Source of the DNA: Bacteroidota bacterium
GTDB lineage: Bacteria; Bacteroidota; Bacteroidia; Chitinophagales; Chitinophagaceae
Direction: 5' to 3'
NCBI GenBank assembly: GCA_013414745.1
Contig: CP058707.1
Coordinates: forward strand, 1,568,771-1,573,943
Length of the DNA: 5,173 bases
Position numbers and translations under genes: made by a program. Within the stretch, counting starts at the first letter, position 1; the number at the start of each line of letters is the position of its first letter. The notes below the pieces were generated by a model. That model had not been told where the DNA came from, did no database searches, and saw only the letters and a program-made list of their open reading frames with translations. Shown here in pieces: positions 1-4,505 of the stretch.

Positions 1-216
1 CGAGTTCTTCCTGAAATCCGTGAGGGCGATTATCTTGTTTTTCACAATGCGGGAGCTTATGGATTTGAAATGGCCTCCAGCTTTAATTCCAGATGCCGTC
101 CTGCAGAAATCCTGATGCGTGATAACCAGGCCTACATGATACGACGACGAGAAACACTGGACGATCTACTGGCCTTACAAATCGATTTATCCCTTCCTTC
201 CCATTCCGTTCTTTAA
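1..216 (+). CDS. lysA: diaminopimelate decarboxylase, C-terminal part (5' end outside window)
   Basis: Last 71 codons and a TAA stop of a PLP-dependent fold-type III decarboxylase that converts meso-diaminopimelate to L-lysine in the cytoplasm. The sequence shows REGDYLVFHNAGAYGFEMAS followed by FNSRCRPAEIL. In the family, GD-x(6)-AGAYG is the C-terminal beta-domain motif whose Tyr (residue 20 here) lies at the PLP/substrate site, and the SxxNSRxRPAE segment follows it. The PLP lysine and the catalytic Cys loop would lie upstream, outside the window. The frame is clean, including a T5 run near 38-42 that is not disturbed. The next gene begins 16 nt after the stop, so the two may share a transcript. 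A related decarboxylase such as carboxynorspermidine decarboxylase is less likely, because the NSRxRPAE ending is typical of LysA. Confidence 0.85.
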   Translation, partial: RVLPEIREGDYLVFHNAGAYGFEMASSFNSRCRPAEILMRDNQAYMIRRRETLDDLLALQIDLSLPSHSVL

Positions 217-232
217 GCTACCTTTACTTACG

Positions 233-763
233 GTGCCCGTGAACCTGTTATCCAATATACCATCCTTTTCTGCGGCTGTTGTTATCTGGTTGCTGATGCT
301 GCTTATTTTCGGTGCTGCTTCATGGTATCTGCACCGTTTTAAACGCCACCTGAATGGCAGATTAATGCATGCCCGCCATGTGACCGAACGGTATCGATTA
401 TATTTTCTCACGCTTGCCGTATATCTGCCAGTATCTGAATTCGTTTTTGAGCTCTTTAAAATTCGTCCGGAAAGCGAATTAGAGTCGAACGTGCTTGCCG
501 GCATGTTAAGTTTAATTTTGTTTTTAGGCAGCAAGCAAGAAGGCCTGTTACGAAAAAATATTTACCCTCTTTTTGTTAGCACATTCACGCTTTGTATCGG
601 CTGGACGTTTTACAGGCTGTTAGAATTTCATGATAGCATCGTGTATGTTTCAGAATTTACCCTGCAACTGATGTTTGCTTATTATGCCTTTATTCGGGTT
701 AGAGACTATCTGTTAACTGCCGCGGCAATATCCTTTGGTGGTATTGCTTCTTACAGGCCTTAA
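233..763 (+). CDS. kinase fragment 1: N-terminal multi-pass membrane sensor region
   Basis: The first open piece encodes about 173 correct residues of a membrane domain. Hydrophobic segments lie at residues 12-33 (FSAAVVIWLLMLLIFGAAS), 57-75, 86-99, 110-128, 139-155 and from about 160. A basic loop (HRFKRHLNGRLMHARHV) follows segment 1. A frame change at the TT of 751-752, and a second at the AA of 762-763, continue the chain as SLQA-LNYFDVSTFVVLQVIIVITAG, which gives a seventh segment ending near 820. The TAA at 761-763 is therefore a frameshift stop, not the natural end. A seven-helix N-terminus before PAS domains is a known design for sensor kinases. I do not recognise the named family or the signal. 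Confidence 0.7.
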   Translation: MPVNLLSNIPSFSAAVVIWLLMLLIFGAASWYLHRFKRHLNGRLMHARHVTERYRLYFLTLAVYLPVSEFVFELFKIRPESELESNVLAGMLSLILFLGSKQEGLLRKNIYPLFVSTFTLCIGWTFYRLLEFHDSIVYVSEFTLQLMFAYYAFIRVRDYLLTAAAISFGGIASYRP

Positions 764-864
764 TTACTTTGATGTAAGCACCTTTGTGGTGTTACAGGTC
801 ATTATTGTTATCACTGCGGGATTAAATTTTCGAGACACTGATCGACTCCAATACCCGTGAAAAA

Positions 865-1071
865 ATGTTGATGGCTTTCTCCGCCACTGAAGCGGGTTCT
901 TTGTTTATGATTGGTGTAGATGCCGATGGTCAGATTCAGTACATGAGTGAAAATTGTTCGGATCTTTTTCAGGTATCGACGATGTTCAGTTTAAGCCACT
1001 GGCCGATTACTTGCGTATTTCTCCGGAAAATGCCCGTCGACTTATTGAACCGAAAGGCTATAGTCAGATGA
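865..1071 (+). CDS. kinase fragment 2: first PAS domain, N-terminal part
   Basis: This piece follows the last membrane helix. The same frame is already readable from about 829 (FETLIDSNTREKM), so the ATG/TTG starts inside it are not meaningful. Residues such as FSATEAGSLFMIGVDADGQI then QYMSENCSDLF are typical of the opening of a PAS sensor domain (helix, two strands of the D-x-x-G-x-I hairpin, then the N-C/S-x-x-L helix). Reading is correct only to the T5 run at 965-969. After that the true chain moves to another frame (SGIDDVQFKPLADYL), and the rest of this piece to 1071 is out of frame. Confidence 0.6.
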   Translation: MLMAFSATEAGSLFMIGVDADGQIQYMSENCSDLFQVSTMFSLSHWPITCVFLRKMPVDLLNRKAIVR

Positions 1072-1151
1072 GCACTCTGAGCGACCGATTGGGTAAAGAC
1101 GTTATGTGCTCTGGCAGCGTGGGCCCGAAAGTCATTCCGTGGTCTTGCTGA
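954..1151 (+). CDS. kinase fragment 3: first PAS domain, middle part
   Basis: From about 966 this frame carries the PAS continuation FSGIDDVQFKPLADYLRISP, then ENARRLIEPKGYSQMSTLSD, as far as the AAA at 1095-1097. Adding one A there moves to a second frame giving RRYVLWQRGPESHSVVLLTD, the closing strands of a PAS domain. A further base near 1160-1162 then leads to ITDSVHLRHEL, a helical linker. The nominal end (...VIPWSC, TGA 1149-1151) is out of frame and not real. No function of its own is claimed; this is an internal slice of the kinase. Confidence 0.55.
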   Translation: MFGSFSGIDDVQFKPLADYLRISPENARRLIEPKGYSQMSTLSDRLGKDVMCSGSVGPKVIPWSC

Positions 1152-1161
1152 CGGATCTGAA

Positions 1162-1293
1162 ATCACAGACAGTGTGCATTTGCGTCATGAACTATAGCGC
1201 ACGAATCAGCGACTCGAAAAATTATTACAGCATAGCGGTGATGTAGTAATCGTTTTAGATCGTTCGTATCGCATCACTGAATTTTTGATCTGA
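1162..1293 (+). CDS. kinase fragment 4: linker with in-frame TAG, start of second PAS domain
   Basis: A short piece with no start codon of its own. It reads ITDSVHLRHEL, then TAG at 1195-1197, then RTNQRLEKLLQHSGDVVIVL and DRSYRITEF in the same frame. The charged helical stretch before QHSGDVVIVLD is the coiled linker usual between two PAS domains. The V-I-V-L-D-x-x-Y-R-I hairpin opens the second PAS domain. The TAG replaces what would be a linker residue (probably Gln or Glu) and is the one premature stop noticed that needs no frame change. The true chain leaves this frame at the T5 run 1282-1286. Confidence 0.55.
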
Positions 1294-1354
1294 AGAAAGA
1301 TTTTTTACGGGCAAATCCTCTGAAATCATTCACCGCGGGCTGGAAGAACTTGAA

Positions 1355-2026
1355 TTGGATGCTGAAAATACCAAACTCCTCATCAATGCGCTGGATTCAG
1401 CCTGCCTGTCTAAAAGAATCTTACAAATTCAACTAGCGAAACAAAGCCATGCAACACTATTTTGGTATGACGTGAAAATTGCCGCCCTGGAAGATGAAAA
1501 TGGCTATTTATCGGAAATAGTTTGTACCCTTCGTGACATTACAGAATTTAAAGAGAAAGAAAGGATTAAAGAACAACGGGCTAAACGTATTGAAATTTAT
1601 AACAGGATTCTGGTAGAACTTTCTTCTTCCCGTTACGAATCTTTCGGCACCTATGACGAAGCCTGCACCCGGATTTGCAAAATTGCTGCCCAAAGTATCG
1701 GGGCCACCAGAGTCAGTTTGTGGGAATATAAAAATCAAGTCCTTACCCTAACCCATTCATCTCGTGCTGATTCATTGGCTGTACAGGAAGCACAGCAACT
1801 ACTTGAAAAGATTATCCGGTTTATTTTGATGCCATTCGGCAGGGCATGTCAATTGTGGCCAGTGATGCCCGACAACACCCACATACCGCCGAATTTAATG
1901 CATCGTATTTTCAGAAATTGGATATCCGGTCTACTCTGGATATTCCGATTCGAAGCGATGGAATGCTGCGTAGTATCATCTGTTGTGAAATGGCAGGGCA
2001 GCAAAAATATGGAGCCAGGAAGATGA
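1355..2026 (+). CDS. kinase fragment 5: second PAS domain, coiled linker and GAF N-terminal part
   Basis: The correct frame begins upstream of the TTG at 1355, at about 1304 (FFTGKSSEIIHRGLEELELD), after two neighbouring breaks at 1282-1286 and 1301-1306. It completes a PAS domain with the typical ending SEIVCTLRDITEFKEKERIK, a basic coiled linker, and then a GAF domain start. The GAF part shows YDEACTRICKIAAQSIGATR and VSLWEYKNQVLTLTHSS. Reading is right to the CC at 1816-1817. Beyond it the true chain is in another frame (PVYFDAIRQGMSIVASDARQ), and the tail to 2026 is not real protein. GAF domains bind small ligands, tetrapyrroles or nothing known; the ligand cannot be inferred here. Confidence 0.7.
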   Translation: MDAENTKLLINALDSACLSKRILQIQLAKQSHATLFWYDVKIAALEDENGYLSEIVCTLRDITEFKEKERIKEQRAKRIEIYNRILVELSSSRYESFGTYDEACTRICKIAAQSIGATRVSLWEYKNQVLTLTHSSRADSLAVQEAQQLLEKIIRFILMPFGRACQLWPVMPDNTHIPPNLMHRIFRNWISGLLWIFRFEAMECCVVSSVVKWQGSKNMEPGR

Positions 2027-2121
2027 ATCATTTGTTCGGATGCTGGGCGATCTGCTGGCAATTTTGCATGAGCAGCACCGTCAGAAAAAGAACAGGAACT
2101 TTGGACCCAAACGCAGACTGA
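1846..2121 (+). CDS. kinase fragment 6: GAF domain, C-terminal half
   Basis: This frame is already meaningful from about 1818 (PVYFDAIRQG) and carries the second half of the GAF domain: MSIVASDARQHPHTAEF, then YFQKLDIRSTLDIPIRSDGM and LRSIICCEMAGQQ. The pattern of S-x-L-D-I-P-I-R followed by a strand is typical of GAF cores. At the A5 run 2003-2007 one base is missing. The next frame gives KIWSQEDESFVRMLGDLLAI, the classic closing W-x-x-E-D helix of a GAF domain, and then LHEQHRQ. A second A5 run at 2085-2089 moves the chain again. The portion from about 2008 to the TGA at 2121 in this frame is not real protein. Confidence 0.7.
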   Translation: MSIVASDARQHPHTAEFNASYFQKLDIRSTLDIPIRSDGMLRSIICCEMAGQQKYGARKMNHLFGCWAICWQFCMSSTVRKRTGTLDPNAD

Positions 2122-2131
2122 GCAAAACCGA

Positions 2132-2650
2132 ATGCGACAGTTACTTGATTTTGGCATGTGGACCCTGGATCTTAAAAACCAGTCGGTAGTTTGGAATGAT
2201 ACCCTATACGATGTATTGGCCTGGCCACACGACCAGGAAGTGCAGCCGGATAGCCTATTGAGTTTAATTGAATCTCCTGCCGAACGCATACAACTCCAAC
2301 AGGCCCTCGAAGACCTGACAGCCTATGGACGTCCGATTGAAACACCCATCACGCTTAAAACGGGTTCCGGACATACCAAACCATTCCTGTTGCTATGCCA
2401 GGCTGAGTTCGATAACGGCGTGTGTATCCGGCAACGCGGTTCCTTGCAAAATATCGAGTCTATTACCCACTATATTAAATTGAAGTCCGGTGATGCCTCG
2501 TTCGAAATTTTAAATAACACGTTGCATGACGTATTGTGGGTCTATGATTATACTGCCGAACGGTATCAGTTTTATAGTCGTGGAAGCCATCAATTGCTTG
2601 GACTAACACCAGATGAACTACTTAAGAATCCGGATACGTTCAAAAACTGA
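2132..2650 (+). CDS. kinase fragment 7: third PAS domain and N-terminal half of fourth PAS domain
   Basis: The true frame starts at about 2088 (EKEQELWTQTQTEQNRMR), a coiled linker, so the ATG at 2132 is internal. It then holds a PAS-like domain (LLDFGMWTLDLKNQSVVWND, YDVLAWPHDQEVQPDSLLSL), ending near RQRGSLQNIESI. A second PAS domain follows: ILNNTLHDVLWVYDYTAERY, then SRGSHQLLGLTPDELLKNPD. Its G-L-T-P-D-E-L-L signature matches the PAS_3-type fold. At the A5 run 2642-2646 one base is missing, so TGA 2648-2650 is a frameshift stop. The chain continues as KKLIHPHDVDLVEKAILKS. This is the longest clean stretch of PAS sequence in the gene, over 500 nt. Confidence 0.75.
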   Translation: MRQLLDFGMWTLDLKNQSVVWNDTLYDVLAWPHDQEVQPDSLLSLIESPAERIQLQQALEDLTAYGRPIETPITLKTGSGHTKPFLLLCQAEFDNGVCIRQRGSLQNIESITHYIKLKSGDASFEILNNTLHDVLWVYDYTAERYQFYSRGSHQLLGLTPDELLKNPDTFKN

Positions 2651-2801
2651 TTCACCCCCATGATGTGGATCTTGTAGAAAAAGCCATACTCAAAAGCCGT
2701 ACGGCACCTCAACAGGAGCTCAGGTACAGGCTCATTGTTCAGGAAAGGAGTTTGAAGTTCTTGAAAAACGGTATACCCTTTTTAATGAGACGGGTGAAGC
2801 T

Positions 2802-3401
2802 TTGCACTGTTGCGGTATGATACAAACGATTCCTTCGCCACTGAATCATTCCACCCTATCAGAAAGTCAACATAATGATGCCAAATCATTCCATGCAGAC
2901 TTCATGAACAAACTCATCGTTGAAATTCAACAACCACTTTATGGTACGCTGGGGTTAACTGAAATGATCTCATCGCTTGATCTGAATGAAGATCAGAAAC
3001 AGTATATCGAAAATTTAAAAGCCTCTTCGAACCAATCGCTGCTGTTGATGAACAATGTTGAAGACCTGTTTCAACTCAATAACCACAGCATTGAAATTAC
3101 TCCTGTTCCTACACACCTGCACCGTCTGGTTGATGAAATGCAGGTTGTGATGCGTTTTGCCATGGAGAGTCATCAAATTGAATTTACCTGTGCGCTGGAC
3201 GATAGTATGTCTAAACGACCCGTGTTGTTGGATGCGGCGCGGATTCGGCAAATTCTGTTGAGCATTCTGCATCATGCCGTTCGAAATTTGTATCAGGCCC
3301 GCTTACATCTTCTGGTAAGTCCGGAAAACCCACAAAGCCGGACGCCGGCATTCGTTTTGAATTACTGGAGTATCGAAACAGTTTTACAAGTGAAGATATG
3401 A
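2802..3401 (+). CDS. kinase fragment 8: end of fourth PAS, HisKA dimerisation domain, HATPase N-terminal half
   Basis: The correct frame begins near 2730 (AHCSGKEFEVLEKRYTLFNE), so the start at 2802 is internal. The HisKA region (about 2885-3085) reads FMNKLIVEIQQPLYGTLGLT, aligning to the family pattern F-x-x-x-x-S-H-E-I-R-T-P-L-N-G-I-L-G-L-T, with Val in the place of the phospho-accepting His. The two-helix hairpin continues with QKQYIENLKASSNQSLLLMN and VEDLFQL. The HATPase part shows LLDAARIRQILLSILHHAVR, the N-box region, with His where the Mg-binding Asn is expected. The frame is lost at the AA of 3317-3318, so the tail to TGA 3401 is false. The fold seems kept but the catalytic residues are not. 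Confidence 0.75.
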   Translation: MHCCGMIQTIPSPLNHSTLSESQHNDAKSFHADFMNKLIVEIQQPLYGTLGLTEMISSLDLNEDQKQYIENLKASSNQSLLLMNNVEDLFQLNNHSIEITPVPTHLHRLVDEMQVVMRFAMESHQIEFTCALDDSMSKRPVLLDAARIRQILLSILHHAVRNLYQARLHLLVSPENPQSRTPAFVLNYWSIETVLQVKI

Positions 3402-3450
3402 GTCGTTTACAGGTAGCCTTACCCGATGAGTATTCCGTGAACGATAAAAA

Positions 3451-3696
3451 GTGCGGGACACCGGATTAGGTTTGCATGTCAGTCATCGCCTTCTTAACAT
3501 GATGCATTCCGGCTTATTCATAGAAGGCATCCCGAATCAGGGTTTTCGGTATTCCTTTGTCCTACATCCCGAACAGGGTACTCCGGGCGCCTCAGAGCAG
3601 GATACGGCTGCAGATGCCAGTCAGCAGGAACCTGATCAAATCATTATTCTTGCCGAAAGCAATCCGGTGAATTTGTTTTTGCCAAATCCATTTTAA
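3451..3696 (+). CDS. kinase fragment 9: HATPase C-terminal part and start of receiver domain
   Basis: Between 3319 and 3448 the chain runs in another frame (SGKPTKPDAGIRFELLEYRN, then SFTSEDMSRLQVALPDEYSV), where the family D-x-G-x-G box is expected and not seen. After the A5 run 3446-3450 it enters this piece with VRDTGLGLHVSHRLLNMM, whose GLGL is the G2 ATP-lid box, then GFRYSFVL, the last HATPase strand. An acidic, Gln-rich linker of about 25 residues leads to DQIIILAESNPVN, the first strand of a receiver domain. Its acidic pair is Glu-Ser instead of the usual Asp/Glu-Asp. The frame is lost again at the TTT of 3672-3674; the TAA at 3694 is a frameshift stop. Confidence 0.7.
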   Translation: MRDTGLGLHVSHRLLNMMHSGLFIEGIPNQGFRYSFVLHPEQGTPGASEQDTAADASQQEPDQIIILAESNPVNLFLPNPF

Positions 3697-3701
3697 ACCG
3701 A

Positions 3702-4322
3702 TTGCGTCCTGAATACACCGTACTGGAATCGCGCAATCTGGATGAACTAAAAACACAGATGCAAAAGAGCCGGCCTAAATTGCTGATTCTTGATGTATCT
3801 CTGCTGAACGGGCAAATTACCCACATGCGTCAGATTCGCGAATGGGAAAAACACCGAATTCATTATGTTCCTGTTATTGCCACGACTTCCTTATCACCTG
3901 ATGAGGCGGCGCGTTATTGCCGCGAATCGGGCATGGACGATTTTATTTCAAAACCGGTGAAAGCCGCTACCCTGGAAAACATTCTGGATACCTGGATACC
4001 TGTTCATACCAAAACACAAGAAACAGCAAGGAGCGCCAACCAGGAACCTTCGAGGATTTTGAACGCATGGAGGAGCAGATGCAATCGCAAAAAAACTATC
4101 CCAACTTTTTATGCCCTTCATCCGCGAAGCCTTGCAAGATTATCTGAAGGAGCTCTATACCCATTTTGTGAATCACGATATGCCGCGTTTACACGGTGTG
4201 GCAAAAATTGCAGGGCATGGCCCAACTCGGTTGTTTTTCACGGCTTGAAGAACTCACCCGCAAACTCATTGCTATGCAAGATTATCAGGAGGAAGAAGGT
4301 AGTCAGATTTTGTCGCAACTAG
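3702..4322 (+). CDS. kinase fragment 10: receiver (REC) domain
   Basis: The true frame starts at about 3675 (VFAKSILNRLRPEYTVLESR), so the start at 3702 is internal. The response-regulator receiver features are clear. SRPKLLILDVSLLNG carries the phospho-accepting Asp in the usual L-x-L-D position. VPVIATTSLSPDEAARYCRE has the conserved Thr/Ser strand. SGMDDFISKPVKAATLENIL has the invariant Lys before Pro. The domain is complete to ILDTWIP (near 3999). After the TT of 4049-4050 the chain leaves this frame, and everything from there to TAA 4322 is out of frame. In hybrid kinases the receiver takes phosphate from the HisKA His and hands it to an HPt domain; here the donor His is missing. Confidence 0.75.
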   Translation: MRPEYTVLESRNLDELKTQMQKSRPKLLILDVSLLNGQITHMRQIREWEKHRIHYVPVIATTSLSPDEAARYCRESGMDDFISKPVKAATLENILDTWIPVHTKTQETARSANQEPSRILNAWRSRCNRKKTIPTFYALHPRSLARLSEGALYPFCESRYAAFTRCGKNCRAWPNSVVFHGLKNSPANSLLCKIIRRKKVVRFCRN

Positions 4323-4357
4323 ACAATGAAATTGAACGCATCCTATCGCATTTGTAA
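4050..4357 (+). CDS. kinase fragment 11: C-terminal HPt-like domain in three frame pieces
   Basis: Three short pieces join into a helical ending. FEDFERMEEQMQSQK (to 4088) comes first. After the A7 run 4089-4095 come LSQLFMPFIREALQDYLKEL and YTHFVNHDMPRLHGVAKIAG. From 4217 come MAQLGCFSRLEELTRKLIAM and SQLDNEIERILSHL, with TAA at 4355-4357. The helix-rich pattern, with a small-residue A-x-x-x-G segment followed by L-E-E-L, matches histidine phosphotransfer (HPt) domains, which receive phosphate from a receiver Asp. The phospho-accepting His would lie just before the K of VAKIAG, inside the span where the last frame change occurs (4200-4216). Its absence from the text is therefore not reliable. 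The final two codons and the stop overlap the left end of the inverted-repeat element. Confidence 0.6.
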
Positions 4358-4361
4358 TACC
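4350..4361 (+). repeat. left terminal inverted repeat
   Basis: ATTTGTAATACC, an exact reverse complement of 4556-4567. It includes the last bases of the kinase reading frame: TTG 4352-4354 and TAA 4355-4357. Confidence 0.6.
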
Positions 4362-4388
4362 AATGTGAATTGGTAGATAGACCAATTC
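4358..4388 (+). promoter_or_regulatory. two overlapping, mutually exclusive hairpins just after the kinase stop
   Basis: TACCAAT (4358-4364) pairs perfectly with ATTGGTA (4369-4375) across a GTGA loop. GAATTGGT (4367-4374) also pairs perfectly with ACCAATTC (4381-4388) across a 6-nt loop. The middle arm is shared, so only one hairpin can form at a time. No run of T follows either, so a standard intrinsic terminator is not supported. The place, directly after the stop, would suit transcript-end protection or termination of the kinase mRNA. Confidence 0.4.
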
Positions 4389-4411
4389 AAACAATGGTTT
4401 ATGCCTGCCAG

Positions 4412-4465
4412 TACCGACCAACTCTTTGTTTGCGAGGAACGAGAATTACAAAGAGTACATCGGTA
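4412..4465 (+). repeat. hairpin repeat unit 1 (loop GAGGAACGA)
   Basis: Outer arms TACCGA (4412-4417) and TCGGTA (4460-4465) pair perfectly. After a 3-by-3 internal loop, ACTCTTTGT (4421-4429) pairs perfectly with ACAAAGAGT (4448-4456). The 18-nt loop contains GAGGAACGA (4434-4442). The loop and outer arm recur in unit 2, while the inner stem sequence differs but still pairs. The GCGAGGAACGA core resembles, from memory, an intergenic palindromic repeat seen in a number of bacterial genomes; I cannot confirm the family. Confidence 0.55.
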
Positions 4466-4478
4466 ATAGGATAGTTGT

Positions 4479-4501
4479 TTAGACCAAAATTATTGGTCTA
4501 A
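4479..4501. repeat. perfect 9-bp hairpin between the two repeat units
   Basis: TTAGACCAA (4479-4487) and TTGGTCTAA (4493-4501) are exact reverse complements with loop AATTA. TAGACCAA also occurs at 4378-4385, so the right arm could pair with either copy. Being AT-rich and symmetric, it would form on either strand. It could act as a weak two-way terminator between the convergent kinase and ispG genes, but no T-run supports this. Confidence 0.45.
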
Positions 4502-4505
4502 CCTG

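Larger units (their letters stand above)
233..4357 (+). pseudogene. hybrid sensor histidine kinase (7TM-PAS-PAS-GAF-PAS-PAS-HisKA-HATPase-REC-HPt), broken by about 20 frameshifts
   Basis: One gene of about 1,380 codons can be followed from GTG 233 to TAA 4355-4357 by changing frame about 20 times. The breaks fall near 752, 763, 819, 829, 967, 1096, 1161, 1284, 1304, 1817, 2005, 2087, 2644, 2729, 3318, 3448, 3673, 4050, 4092 and 4200-4216. Each single break is repaired by adding one base, often to a run of A or T. Joined, it encodes a membrane-bound two-component hybrid: about seven membrane segments, PAS, PAS, GAF, PAS, PAS, HisKA, HATPase, receiver and HPt. Such proteins autophosphorylate and pass phosphate His-Asp-His. 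Here the H-box His is Val and other catalytic residues are altered. The one in-frame stop noticed is TAG 1195-1197. The start is uncertain: GTG 233 or GTG 239, no ribosome-binding site seen. It is either a decayed gene or an intact one misread by base deletions. No partner regulator is visible. Confidence 0.85.

Noticed and set aside
187..534. Open frame on the - strand, 115 codons
   Set aside because: It lies opposite the well-supported membrane region of the kinase, has no recognisable domain, and reads as low-complexity shadow sequence.
1195..1197. TAG read as an amino acid (altered code)
   Set aside because: One site only, and ispG ends in TAG at 4617-4619 at the normal C-terminus, so TAG works as a stop here.
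1508..1738. Open frame on the - strand, 76 codons
   Set aside because: Opposite the end of the second PAS and the start of the GAF domain; no motif.
1849..2289. Open frame on the - strand, 146 codons
   Set aside because: It is opposite the GAF and PAS coding sequence, which is recognisable on the + strand. Its Cys/Ser/Trp-rich text resembles no family.
3015..3275. Open frame on the - strand, 86 codons
   Set aside because: Shadow of the HisKA/HATPase coding region on the + strand.
3917..4147. Separate small gene of 76 codons on the + strand
   Set aside because: Only its middle (about 4050-4088) is real, as the linker into the HPt domain. The first part overlaps the true receiver frame and the last part is out of frame.
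233..4357. Several independent small genes instead of one broken gene
   Set aside because: The pieces join in domain order (membrane, PAS, GAF, PAS, HisKA, HATPase, REC, HPt), and each join falls inside a domain or linker and is repaired by a base or two.
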